Shown one piece after another: positions 34,042 through 42,173 of a DNA stretch of 64,000 nucleotides. Each line of letters opens with the position of its first letter. Within the stretch, counting starts at the first letter, position 1. Origin of the DNA: JAFALK01 sp042701975 (GTDB lineage: Bacteria; Pseudomonadota; Gammaproteobacteria; Burkholderiales; Burkholderiaceae_C); contig CP170561.1 in the NCBI GenBank assembly GCA_042701975.1, positions 2,790,001 to 2,854,000 on the forward strand, read 5' to 3'. Below the pieces are notes generated by a model. That model was not told the origin of the DNA. It ran no database searches and saw only the letters and a list, made by a program, of their open reading frames with translations. The translations under genes were made by a program, and so were the position numbers.

Positions 34042-35493
34042 TCAAAGAATGTTGTTGTAGAAGGCCTGCCGGCCGATGACGATGGCCGGTGCCTTGCCGC
34101 GCGCCCACGTGGGCATCGCCGCGGCCGGCAGGGTGGTGGCCAGGTAATGCTTGGAGTTGAGCGTCGGGTCCGGCAGTCGGCCGGCCAGGGCCTGCTCGGC
34201 AATGCCGAGCGCATCCTGGTAGTCGGTGTCCGATGTGGTGCCCAGGCGTTCGATCAGGGGCAGGTTCACGTCGTCGCCGTTCCAGCAGCTGAACTGCTTG
34301 GGATCGAGGCACACCGCCTCCGCGGTCGTGCGGCCGCGGTAGCTCACGCGCAGTCGGTTCATCACGACGGCGGCCACCGCCTGCATGCCGATCACGCCTT
34401 CGCCGCGCGCCTCGCCCCACAAGGTCTTGGCCAGGATGGTCTGGTCGCGAGACAGGCCGACTGCACCGGCGGGCTGCACTTGCTGCGCTGCCGCCGCAGC
34501 CGCTGCGGCGGCGGCAGTCCTGGCCAGGCGCTCCGGCAAGGGGGGCCAATCGCGCGGACCCACCGTGGCCGGATCGTCGCGCGTGAAGGGCTTGACGCAG
34601 AACCAGTCCAACGCCGGTGCCACGCAGGTCATGACTGCGTTGGCCTGATTGCTCGAGTCCTGGATGGCGCCGATGTGCATGCCCAGCAGCTCGTCGCCCT
34701 CGGACCAGAGTGCTGCACCGCTGTCGCCGCCCAGGGTGGGGCTGGCGGCGCTGTAGCCGATGGCGCCTTGGAGGTAGTAGTCGGCCAGCTGGGCGTTTGC
34801 GCCGGTCACGGCGCCCGACCAGGGACCGATCAGCTGGCCTTCGACCACGTCGTTCGCGCGCCGCAGCGACACGCGGCGGCCCGGCGAGGCGTCGCGCGAC
34901 ACGGCGCGGGGCAGCCAGTCGCTGGCCTGTGAATTCACCAAAGCCAAGGCGCCTTCATCGAGCTCGACCAGGGCGGCGTCCATGCTGGAAGGCTGGTTGC
35001 CCGGCCCGACGGCAGGCTGCCATTCGCGCAAGCTGCCCACGGTGTCGCTGACGGCGGACAGCGTCACCCGCACCGGATCGCCGAAGCGCGCGGCGGCGTC
35101 CGGAGCTACCACATGGCCGCAGGTGAGCAGGTAGCAGCGCTGGCCGTTGAGCCGGTCCCGGACGAGGGCGGTGGCGGTGCCGTCTTCCCGGGTGCGGTTC
35201 AGGGTCATGCGTGGCGGCGCCGCCTGCGCCACGAGTGCCGGGGCGCGGACCGGCCGCAGGCGCAGGCCCTGCCATTCGCGTGGCAGCTGGCGCGCGCTGC
35301 AGCCATCGCGCAGGTTGACCTCCAGGATGCCGCCGGCCAGCAGCTGGAGGGACTGCACGAGTTCAGGCCTCAGCCAGTCGATGTCCCGTGCGCCTTGCAA
35401 TGGCGTGCCGCGCCAGCGCAGCGCCAGCAAGCCGCTCAGCTGGGAAAACTGCCTGTAGCCCGCCCACGTGGCGTTCCCTGGACTGGCCTTCAT
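34042..35493 (-). CDS. Trypsin-like serine protease fused to SleB-type cell wall hydrolase
   Basis: A 483-aa fusion. Residues ~100-300 form a trypsin-like domain with a complete triad: H127 in LLTCGHVVAPD, D172 in SSMDAALVELD and S258 in LGGDSGAALW. After a poly-Ala linker (327-336), residues 347-483 form a Hydrolase_2 (SleB/CwlJ) domain with catalytic E361 in KTLWGEARGEGVIGMQAVAAVVMNR. No signal peptide is visible at the N-terminus (MKASPGNATWAGYRQF). ATG 35493 overlaps the upstream lipoprotein stop by four bases, and the membrane protein follows after 13 bases. I know of no described system with this pairing; the substrate is unknown. Confidence 0.82.
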   Translation of the reverse strand: MKASPGNATWAGYRQFSQLSGLLALRWRGTPLQGARDIDWLRPELVQSLQLLAGGILEVNLRDGCSARQLPREWQGLRLRPVRAPALVAQAAPPRMTLNRTREDGTATALVRDRLNGQRCYLLTCGHVVAPDAAARFGDPVRVTLSAVSDTVGSLREWQPAVGPGNQPSSMDAALVELDEGALALVNSQASDWLPRAVSRDASPGRRVSLRRANDVVEGQLIGPWSGAVTGANAQLADYYLQGAIGYSAASPTLGGDSGAALWSEGDELLGMHIGAIQDSSNQANAVMTCVAPALDWFCVKPFTRDDPATVGPRDWPPLPERLARTAAAAAAAAAAQQVQPAGAVGLSRDQTILAKTLWGEARGEGVIGMQAVAAVVMNRLRVSYRGRTTAEAVCLDPKQFSCWNGDDVNLPLIERLGTTSDTDYQDALGIAEQALAGRLPDPTLNSKHYLATTLPAAAMPTWARGKAPAIVIGRQAFYNNIL

Positions 35494-36872
35494 TTGGAGG
35501 CCCCGGAAGCGGCAGGCGCTGCAGCAACGGCCGCCTCCGCGGCGTCGTTCACCATCTGGAGCAGCTGCCGGCTGAACTCGTCCAGCGTACCTTCGCTGCA
35601 GCCCATGCCGGTGGCCGCATCGGTGGCGAGCTTCACCCGCTCTTGATGGTCGGCGCGCCACTTGGAAACGAGCTCCTGCGCGTCGTCCAGCGACACCCTT
35701 CGGGTGCTCCAGAAGAGCAGCACCGCTTGTTGTGAATCGGTATTCAACGCTTGCAGCCGCGTGTCCGTGAGCGTCCACGTCGCATCCTGCGATGTGCCGC
35801 TTTGCTTGCGCAGCGTGGCCACCTTGTCGTTGAAGCTCTTGGTCGCCGCCAGGTGGTTCTGAAGCGCCGTGGCGATGTCGCGGGCCCGAGCCTCGGGTGT
35901 GACGAGGGCGGGCGTTCCGACCATCAGCGCCTCGTTCAGGGCTGCGTCGACACGGCCGCGGGCCTGCCGCAGGCGGATGCCGGCCGAGCGCAGCAGGACC
36001 AAGGTCGTGCGGGCCTCGGTCAGCTGGGAGCGTGCGCTGGCGAGCTGCCTGTCGGTCTCGGCCTGGAAGTTGTTGACGAAGGTCTGCAGGTCGCCGGGCG
36101 GCACGCCGCCCGCGGCGGCCTTCCCGCGTCCGAGAGCCGCGGATCTGACGGCCGTGATGCTGTTCAAGGCCTCGGCCGGTGGCGCCGCCTTGCCGGGGCT
36201 GGCCTTCAGCGTGGACACCAGCACGTCGCGTCGCAGGCGGAAAGCCCGGATGGTTTCCTCCAGCCGGTTGATGCGGCCCTCCAGCGTTTCCGGGTGGATG
36301 ACGTCAACGTCGTAGGGGGCGTCGATCTGGTAGCGGCGATAGAGCAGGGGCTCGTACAGGACCATCGCGCAGGCCATGCGCGAAGCGGCCCGCACATACA
36401 GCTTGTCGCGTTCCGGAATGCCCGAGTTCAGCAGCCCGTACGTGGCCGTGCCCACGGCGGCGGTGTCCAGCGTGCTCCATTCCGGGTGATGGATCTTCCG
36501 GGTGACGAAGTAGGCGCCGAGCGGCCACAGCAACGCGTTGTAGAGGTTCGCGATCTTGGCCTTCTCGGCCCCCATCGTGACGAGCCTGCGCCGCCGCAGG
36601 TCGGTCTCCCACATGGCGCGGCCGAGGTCGCCGACGTAGCCGTCCAGCGAGTCCTTCAGCTTCGCATCGCAGAGCCGGGAGCGCCCGTCGGGATCGACGC
36701 AGGGCACCTGCTCGGAGTCCGGGAACTCCACGGCAAAGCGCCGGTCGTGTTCCGGCTCCTGGATCGGCGCAAGAATGGTGCAGCCGGCCGCGGCCACGCC
36801 CAGTGTGAGCAGGCCGGCGGCCAGGCGAAAACGCTTCGCCCGCTGCGTGAGGGGTGTTCTGTTTGTTTTCAT
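35490..36872 (-). CDS. Unknown lipoprotein, first gene of the protease/hydrolase operon
   Basis: A 460-aa protein with a lipoprotein signal: basic MKTNRTPLTQRAKRFR, hydrophobic core, lipobox AAGC with C31. The mature part has a Cys pair near the start (QVPCVDPDGRSRLC), a segment near residues 95-140 that may lie on the membrane, and long helical, coiled-coil-prone stretches (INRLEETIRAFRLRRDVLVSTL; QTFVNNFQAETDRQLASARSQL). No known domain is recognised. ATG 36872 has GGGAGC close upstream; a frame extension of 16 codons upstream is less likely. Overlap with the protease gene shows tight coupling. Confidence 0.75.
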   Translation of the reverse strand: MKTNRTPLTQRAKRFRLAAGLLTLGVAAAGCTILAPIQEPEHDRRFAVEFPDSEQVPCVDPDGRSRLCDAKLKDSLDGYVGDLGRAMWETDLRRRRLVTMGAEKAKIANLYNALLWPLGAYFVTRKIHHPEWSTLDTAAVGTATYGLLNSGIPERDKLYVRAASRMACAMVLYEPLLYRRYQIDAPYDVDVIHPETLEGRINRLEETIRAFRLRRDVLVSTLKASPGKAAPPAEALNSITAVRSAALGRGKAAAGGVPPGDLQTFVNNFQAETDRQLASARSQLTEARTTLVLLRSAGIRLRQARGRVDAALNEALMVGTPALVTPEARARDIATALQNHLAATKSFNDKVATLRKQSGTSQDATWTLTDTRLQALNTDSQQAVLLFWSTRRVSLDDAQELVSKWRADHQERVKLATDAATGMGCSEGTLDEFSRQLLQMVNDAAEAAVAAAPAASGASK

Positions 36873-37078
36873 GCGCTCCCTGTTCGTCCCGCGCCCTTGT
36901 TTTGGGGCGGATGTTGTCAAGGGCGCCTCAAGTCGGCATCGCTAATCTTGTGGATGCTGTAGGAGAGTTCGAGGGCGAAATGAAACAGCCCTGTTCCCAG
37001 GGCCCACCCTAGTAGCGGCGTCACTTCCCCCGGCTACGATCCTCGGTCTCTGCAAGGGAGACCATCATCGATACCGGA

Positions 37079-38308
37079 TTGCTGAAGGAACTGCGCATCG
37101 AAGGCGCACATCGAGAGGACCATGAGGGAGGCGGCCCACCGAGATGGGTCTGGGGCGTCATCGCCGCCATCGTCGTCCTCGCACTGATCGCCGGCGCCGC
37201 CTGGTGGTTCCTCGCGGGCAACAAGCCCACCACCGTCCAGACGACCACGGCCAAGGCCAACAACGGCGATGCTTCGACCAGCGCCGTGTTGCAGGCCACC
37301 GGCTACGTCACTGCGCAACGCCAGGCGACGGTCTCGGCTCTTGTCACTGGCACGCTGGCCCAGCTGCTGATCGAAGAGGGCCTGCACGTCAAGAAGGGCC
37401 AGGTGCTGGCCCGCCTGGACAACCACAACCAGGTTGCCGCCCTGGCCGCCAGCAGCGCCAACCTGCGCAGCGGCGAAGCCAACAAGAAGCAGGTGGCGGC
37501 GCAGTTGGCCCAGGCGCGCACCGACCTGCGTCGCCAGGAAGAGCTCTTCGCCAGCGGCATGACGACGCAGTCCGCGCTCGACAACGCGCGCCTGGCGGTG
37601 GCCTCGCAGGCCGCTTCGCTCGAAGCGCGCGACCGCGATATCGATGCCATGCGGGCCCAGATGGCGCAGGCCCAGCTGCAGCTGGACTACACCATCGTTC
37701 GCGCTCCGTTTGACGGCGTCATCACCGCCAAAGCCGCGCAGGTCGGCGAGATCGTCTCGCCGCTGTCTGCCGGTGGCGGCTTCACGCGGACCGGCGTGGG
37801 CACCATCGTCGACATGACCTCGCTCGAGGTGCAGGTCGACGTGAACGAGGCCTACATCGCGCAGGTCAAGGCCGGCATGCGCTGCGAAGCCGTGCTCGAC
37901 GCCTACCCCGACTGGAAGATCCCCGCCCACGTGCTGGCCGTCATCCCCACGGCCGACCGCGGCAAGGCCACGGTGAAGGTGCGCGTGGCGATGGACGAGC
38001 GCGACGAGCGCGTCGTGCCCGACATGGGCGTGCGCGTGAGTTTCCTGGCCGAGACTGCCAAGGTCGAATCCAAGCCCGTGCCCGGCGTGCTCGTGTCTCC
38101 TGACACGATTCAGCAGCGCGACGGTGCCAAGGTCGTCTTCGTGATGGAAGATGGCCGCGCCCGCCAGCGCGCCGTGAAGCTCGGCGCCGACGTGGGCAAG
38201 TTCAAGCTCGTGACCGAAGGTGTGAAATCCGGCGAGACCGTCATCGTCTCGCCGCCCGCTGAACTCAAGGACGGCGCCGCCGTCATGCTGAAGGAAGAGA
38301 ACAAATGA
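37079..38308 (+). CDS. HlyD/MacA-like periplasmic adaptor subunit of an ABC efflux system
   Basis: A 409-aa membrane-fusion protein. The N-terminal helix (VWGVIAAIVVLALIAGAAWWF) anchors it in the inner membrane. Next come a barrel-sandwich half (GYVTAQRQATVSALVTGTLAQLLIEEGLHVKKGQVLARLDNHN), a coiled-coil hairpin rich in Gln/Arg, the second lipoyl half (DYTIVRAPFDGVITAKAAQVGEIV) and a beta-barrel. The TTG at 37079 is the first usual start in frame, but its distance from GGGAG (37056-37060) is long; an ATC at 37064 or 37067 fits the ribosome site better. It overlaps the ATPase gene by four bases. Confidence 0.9.
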   Translation: MLKELRIEGAHREDHEGGGPPRWVWGVIAAIVVLALIAGAAWWFLAGNKPTTVQTTTAKANNGDASTSAVLQATGYVTAQRQATVSALVTGTLAQLLIEEGLHVKKGQVLARLDNHNQVAALAASSANLRSGEANKKQVAAQLAQARTDLRRQEELFASGMTTQSALDNARLAVASQAASLEARDRDIDAMRAQMAQAQLQLDYTIVRAPFDGVITAKAAQVGEIVSPLSAGGGFTRTGVGTIVDMTSLEVQVDVNEAYIAQVKAGMRCEAVLDAYPDWKIPAHVLAVIPTADRGKATVKVRVAMDERDERVVPDMGVRVSFLAETAKVESKPVPGVLVSPDTIQQRDGAKVVFVMEDGRARQRAVKLGADVGKFKLVTEGVKSGETVIVSPPAELKDGAAVMLKEENK

Positions 38309-38991
38309 GCGCATTGATCGAAATCCGCGACCTCTCCAAGGCCTACACCCGCGGCAAGCAGAAGGTGGAGGTGCTGCACAGCGTCAACCTCGACGTGCAG
38401 CAGGGCGACTTCCTCGCGCTGATGGGCCCCTCGGGCTCGGGCAAGACCACGCTGCTCAACCTGATGGGTGGGCTGGACGCGCCCACTGGCGGCTCCATCA
38501 ACGTGGCCGGTGAGCGCATCGACAAGCTGAGCGGCGCCCAGCTCGCCAAGTGGCGCGCCGCCAAGGTCGGCTTCATCTTCCAGTTCTACAACCTGATGCC
38601 TACGCTCTCGGCACAGAAGAACGTGGAGCTGCCGCTGCTGCTGACCAAGCTCTCGGCCGCCGAGCGCAAGAAGCGCGCTTCCATCGCCCTGCAGCTCGTT
38701 GGCCTGGCCGACCGTGCCACTCACAAGCCCACCGAGCTTTCCGGTGGCCAGCAGCAGCGCGTGTCGATTGCGCGAGCCATCGTCTCCGACCCCACGCTGC
38801 TGGTCTGCGACGAACCCACCGGTGACCTGGACCGCCAGTCGGCCGAAGACGTGCTGACGCTGCTGCAGGTGCTCAACCGCGAGCACGGCAAGACCATCGT
38901 CATGGTCACCCACGACCCCAAGGCCGCTACGCGCGCGAGCCACACGCTGCATCTGGACAAGGGTACTTTGGTCGAACAGGCTGCTGCCTAA
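38305..38991 (+). CDS. ABC transporter ATPase (MacB/LolD-like)
   Basis: A 228-aa nucleotide-binding subunit with Walker A GPSGSGKTT, Q-loop region FIFQFYNLMPTLS, signature LSGGQQQRV, Walker B LLVCDEPTGDLD and the switch His in MVTHDPKAA. This is the MacB/LolD subfamily, which couples to FtsX-type permeases. It lies between the adaptor gene (ATGA overlap) and two permease genes, so all four form one operon. Confidence 0.94.
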   Translation: MSALIEIRDLSKAYTRGKQKVEVLHSVNLDVQQGDFLALMGPSGSGKTTLLNLMGGLDAPTGGSINVAGERIDKLSGAQLAKWRAAKVGFIFQFYNLMPTLSAQKNVELPLLLTKLSAAERKKRASIALQLVGLADRATHKPTELSGGQQQRVSIARAIVSDPTLLVCDEPTGDLDRQSAEDVLTLLQVLNREHGKTIVMVTHDPKAATRASHTLHLDKGTLVEQAAA

Positions 38992-39003
38992 GACGGAGGC
39001 GCC

Positions 39004-40173
39004 ATGAAATACCTCCACCTCATCTGGGCCGCGCTGTTCAGGCGCAAGGGCCGCACCTTCCTGACGCTCGTCTCCATCATCACGGCCTTCTTGCTGTTCG
39101 GCCTGCTGGACGCCGTGCGCGTGGGCTTTGATCAAGCGGGCAAGAGCGCCAACGGCGCGCAGCGCCTGCAGACGGGCTCCAAGCTCAGCTTCATCCAACT
39201 GCTGCCGATGTCGCTCGGCCAGCGCATCACGCAGATCGACGGCGTGAAGGACACGACCTGGGCCAACTGGTTCGGCGGTGCCTATCAAAAGCCCGAGAAC
39301 CAGGTCTTCAGCTTCGCCGTCGCTCCGAACTACGTGGACATGTATCCGGAGATGGAAGTCTCGGCCGAGGCGCGCAAGGCTTTTGCCGAGACGAAAGACG
39401 GCGTGCTCGTCGGCGAGGCTCTGGTCAAGCGCTTCGGCTGGAAAGTCGGCGACCAGGTCCCGATGATCTCCACCATCTTCCCGGATCGCAACGGCAGCCA
39501 GAACTGGAGCTTCAAGATCGTCGGCGTGATCAACGTGCCGGACAAGAAGTCGGGCGCCTGGTACAGCCAGATGTTCCTCTTCAACTGGAAGTACTTCGAC
39601 GACACCACGCCGTGGAACCAGGGCGCGGTGGGTTGGTACGTGACGCGCGTGAAGGACGTGAACCAGGCGGACCGCGTGCTCAAGGCCATCGACGCCATCT
39701 CGGCCAACTCCGACCACGAGACGCGCACGCTGACCGAAGCCGCCGCCATGTCCGGCTGGATGAAGCAGGTGGCTGACATCAACCTGATCGTCACCTCCAT
39801 CATGGGTGCCGTGTTCTTCACGCTGCTGCTGCTGGCGGGCAACACGATGATGCAGGCCGTGCGCGAACGCACGGGCGAGATTGCGGTGCTCAAGACGCTT
39901 GGCTTCTCAGGCGAGAGCGTGCTGGGCATGGTGCTCGCTGAATCGGTGCTGATGCTGCTGATCGGCGGCGTGATCGGCCTCGGCCTGGCCAGCGTCATCG
40001 GCCCGGTGGCCAGCGCTGGCAGCGGCGGCATGCTGAACCTGCCGGCCGCCGGCCTCGTGAGCTGGATGATCGGCGTGGGCCTGGCCCTGCTGTTCGGTCT
40101 GCTGGTCGGCGCTCTGCCGGCGCTGCGCGCCATGCGCGTGAACATCACCGACGCACTGGCCGGGAGGGCATGA
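39004..40173 (+). CDS. FtsX-type ABC transporter permease, first of two
   Basis: A 389-aa MacB-like permease. One N-terminal helix (TFLTLVSIITAFLLFGLLDAV), a periplasmic MacB_PCD-like domain, and three C-terminal helices from about residue 260 (LIVTSIMGAVFFTLLLLAGNT, then ESVLMLLIGGVIGLGLASVIG and MIGVGLALLFGLLVGALPAL). The cytoplasmic coupling loop RERTGEIAVLKTLGFS is present. It shares four bases with the next permease. The exported substrate (antimicrobial, peptide or lipid) cannot be deduced. Confidence 0.92.
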   Translation: MKYLHLIWAALFRRKGRTFLTLVSIITAFLLFGLLDAVRVGFDQAGKSANGAQRLQTGSKLSFIQLLPMSLGQRITQIDGVKDTTWANWFGGAYQKPENQVFSFAVAPNYVDMYPEMEVSAEARKAFAETKDGVLVGEALVKRFGWKVGDQVPMISTIFPDRNGSQNWSFKIVGVINVPDKKSGAWYSQMFLFNWKYFDDTTPWNQGAVGWYVTRVKDVNQADRVLKAIDAISANSDHETRTLTEAAAMSGWMKQVADINLIVTSIMGAVFFTLLLLAGNTMMQAVRERTGEIAVLKTLGFSGESVLGMVLAESVLMLLIGGVIGLGLASVIGPVASAGSGGMLNLPAAGLVSWMIGVGLALLFGLLVGALPALRAMRVNITDALAGRA

Positions 40174-41492
40174 AGATGAAATTCCTGAAAAACCTCGGCC
40201 TCTTCCTGCTCACCGTCGTGGCGCTGGTCGCATGGGTCGCCATGCCTTGGCAGGGCGCGCTCGTCGTGGCCGTGCTGCTGGCGCTCTACCTGTTCGTGTT
40301 CCGCTCCGGCACGCAGACCCGCTCGGTGGCGGCCGTCGGCATCAGCACGCTGGGCCAGCGCATGGGCTCCTCGGCCGTGATCGTCGTCGGCATCGCCGGC
40401 GTGGTGGGCGTGCTGGTGGCGCTGCTGGCCATGGCCGAAGGCTATGCCGAAACGCTGCGCAACTCCGGCAGCCTCGACACCTCCATCGTGATGCGCGGCG
40501 CCTCGGCCAACGAGGTGTCGTCCAATCTGTCGCGCGAAGACCTCGTGCAGATCGAGCAGGCACCCGGCGTGGCTCGCAATGCCAAGGGCGAGCCGATCAT
40601 CTCGGCCGAGTCGGTCGTTGCCGCCAACCTGCCGGTGCGTGGCAGCACCACCGGCGACGAAGGCAGCGCCCAGTTCCGTGGCGTCAGCGAAGCAGCCTTT
40701 GCCGTGCGGCCCAACGTGAAGATCATCGAAGGCCGGACCTTCCAGCCGGGCCTGCGCGAGCTCATCGTCGGCAAGGGTGCGGTGCGGCAGTTCGAAGGCC
40801 TGAAGGTCGGTGCCACGCTGAAGCTGGCCAACCAGCCCTGGACGGTGGTCGGCATCTTCGCCTCGGGCGACGCGATGGAATCGGAACTCTGGGCCGATGC
40901 CAACGTGGTGAACGACACCTACCGCCGCGGCCCGAGCCGCAACTCGGCCACGGTCAAGCTGGAGAGTCCGGCTTCGTTCAAGGCCTTCAGCGACGCGCTC
41001 GAAGGCAACCCACAGCTCAAGGTCAAGGCCAGCACCACGCTGGACTTCTTTGCCAAGCAGAGCGAGACCATGACCAAGACGCTGCGCATCATCGGCATCG
41101 TCGTCGGCTCGATCATGGCCGTGGGCGCGGTCTTCGGCGCTCTCAACACCATGTTCGCTGCCGTGGCCGCGCGCGCTCGAGAAATCGCCACGCTGCGCGC
41201 CATCGGCTTTCGCGGCATGCCGGTCGTGGTCGCCGTGATGCTGGAGACCATGCTCCTCGCCCTGATCGGCGGCGCTGCAGGTGGCCTCATCGCCTGGGCC
41301 ATCTTCAACGGCTACGAGGCCTCCACCATGGCCGCGGGTTCGGTCGGCAAGCTGAGCTTCAACCTGCGCGTGTCCGGCCAGCTGCTGTGGGAGGGCATCA
41401 AGTGGGCCCTTGCCATCGGCTTCGTCGGCGGCCTGTTCCCGGCGGTGCGGGCGGCTTCGGTGCCGGTGACCACTGCCTTGCGGGAACTTTGA
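40170..41492 (+). CDS. FtsX-type ABC transporter permease, second of two
   Basis: A 440-aa permease of the same family. It has an extra N-terminal helix pair (GLFLLTVVALVAWVAMPWQG, ALVVAVLLALYLFVF) ahead of the usual first helix (VIVVGIAGVVGVLVALLAMAEG). The periplasmic domain follows, then three C-terminal helices with the coupling loop AARAREIATLRAIGFRGMPV. It probably forms a heterodimer with the upstream permease. The operon ends here; the next gene is a separate toxin-antitoxin pair 54 bases downstream. Confidence 0.92.
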   Translation: MKMKFLKNLGLFLLTVVALVAWVAMPWQGALVVAVLLALYLFVFRSGTQTRSVAAVGISTLGQRMGSSAVIVVGIAGVVGVLVALLAMAEGYAETLRNSGSLDTSIVMRGASANEVSSNLSREDLVQIEQAPGVARNAKGEPIISAESVVAANLPVRGSTTGDEGSAQFRGVSEAAFAVRPNVKIIEGRTFQPGLRELIVGKGAVRQFEGLKVGATLKLANQPWTVVGIFASGDAMESELWADANVVNDTYRRGPSRNSATVKLESPASFKAFSDALEGNPQLKVKASTTLDFFAKQSETMTKTLRIIGIVVGSIMAVGAVFGALNTMFAAVAARAREIATLRAIGFRGMPVVVAVMLETMLLALIGGAAGGLIAWAIFNGYEASTMAAGSVGKLSFNLRVSGQLLWEGIKWALAIGFVGGLFPAVRAASVPVTTALREL

Positions 41493-41514
41493 CCACCCCT
41501 TCAGGGGCTTGTAG

Positions 41515-41546
41515 GGCTCGAGTTGTACAGTTGTACAATTCGAGCC
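41515..41546 (+). promoter_or_regulatory. Near-perfect inverted repeat abutting the PIN toxin start codon
   Basis: Left arm GGCTCGAGTTGTAC (41515-41528) and right arm GTACAATTCGAGCC (41533-41546) pair over 14 bp with one G-T wobble and a four-base loop. A -10-like TACAAT (41534-41539) lies inside, and the repeat ends at the base before the toxin ATG. It may be the DNA operator of the antitoxin complex and/or a leader hairpin hiding the toxin ribosome site, for which no Shine-Dalgarno is visible. Confidence 0.7.
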
Positions 41547-41939
41547 ATGGATATCGTGATCGACACTTCTGCGATCCTGGCCGTCGTCTGTGGCGAGCCT
41601 GGACGCGAGCGTGCCATCGAACTGACCGCCGGCCATTCATTGATCGCACCAGCCTCCCTGTATTGGGAGATCGGTAACGCGCTCTCTGCCATGCTGAAGC
41701 GTCAGCGCATCACGGCTGCCCAAGCCAATGCATGCGTGGCGGTGTATCGAAAGATTCCGATCAAGCTTATCGACGTCGATCTGAAGCCGGCCTTGGCGCT
41801 TTCGGCCAGGCTCCGCGCGTATGCCTACGACGCCTACATGCTGGTCTGCGCTCAGCAGTCATCTTCTCCTTTGCTGACGCTGGATGCGGCGCTGAAAGTC
41901 CACGCACGAACACTCGGCATCGAAGTCCTGGAGGTATAG
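41547..41939 (+). CDS. PIN-domain toxin (VapC-like), upstream of its antitoxin
   Basis: A 130-aa PIN-domain ribonuclease. The acidic active-site residues are D6 in IVIDTSA, E41 in LYWEIGNAL, D95 in YAYDAYMLV and D113 in LTLDAAL, as in VapC toxins, which cut specific RNAs. It precedes the antitoxin gene by three bases, whereas most vapBC pairs put the antitoxin first. No Shine-Dalgarno precedes ATG 41547, which sits right after a 32-base inverted repeat. The RNA target is unknown. Confidence 0.9.
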   Translation: MDIVIDTSAILAVVCGEPGRERAIELTAGHSLIAPASLYWEIGNALSAMLKRQRITAAQANACVAVYRKIPIKLIDVDLKPALALSARLRAYAYDAYMLVCAQQSSSPLLTLDAALKVHARTLGIEVLEV

Positions 41940-41942
41940 CGA

Positions 41943-42164
41943 ATGAAGATCTACACGTTTTCCGAGGCTCGCCAGAATTTCGCCGCCGTCCTGGACAGCG
42001 CTCAGAAGGAGGGCGCGGTTCGCATCACTCGCCGGGACGGTCGGACCTTCACTATCCAACCCGTTTCCGGTGGCGCATCGCCCTTGGCCGTCAAGGCAGT
42101 TCCTCTGGATCTCAGCCGGGAGGAACTGGTCGAGGCCGTCCGCGAAGGACGCGATCGGCGCTGA
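41943..42164 (+). CDS. Phd/YefM family antitoxin
   Basis: A 73-aa antitoxin of the Phd/YefM fold. The N-terminal DNA-binding part reads YTFSEARQNFAAVLDSAQKEG followed by VRITRRDGRTFTI, the family pattern, and the C-terminal REELVEAVREGRDRR would bind and neutralise the PIN toxin. A strong GGAGG about eight bases before the ATG contrasts with the toxin gene's missing site and should keep antitoxin in excess. It converges on the gene at 42174. Confidence 0.87.
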   Translation: MKIYTFSEARQNFAAVLDSAQKEGAVRITRRDGRTFTIQPVSGGASPLAVKAVPLDLSREELVEAVREGRDRR

Positions 42165-42173
42165 ATCGCGGCC

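Noticed and set aside
31191..36872. Prophage lysis module explanation for the SleB and TIGR02594-like domains
   Set aside because: No integrase, capsid, tail, holin or attachment repeat lies nearby, and codon use matches the flanks. A degraded phage origin of single domains cannot be excluded.
36911..36920. TTGACA on the minus strand upstream of the lipoprotein gene as a promoter
   Set aside because: No acceptable -10 element lies 16-18 bases downstream, so it was not listed as a feature.
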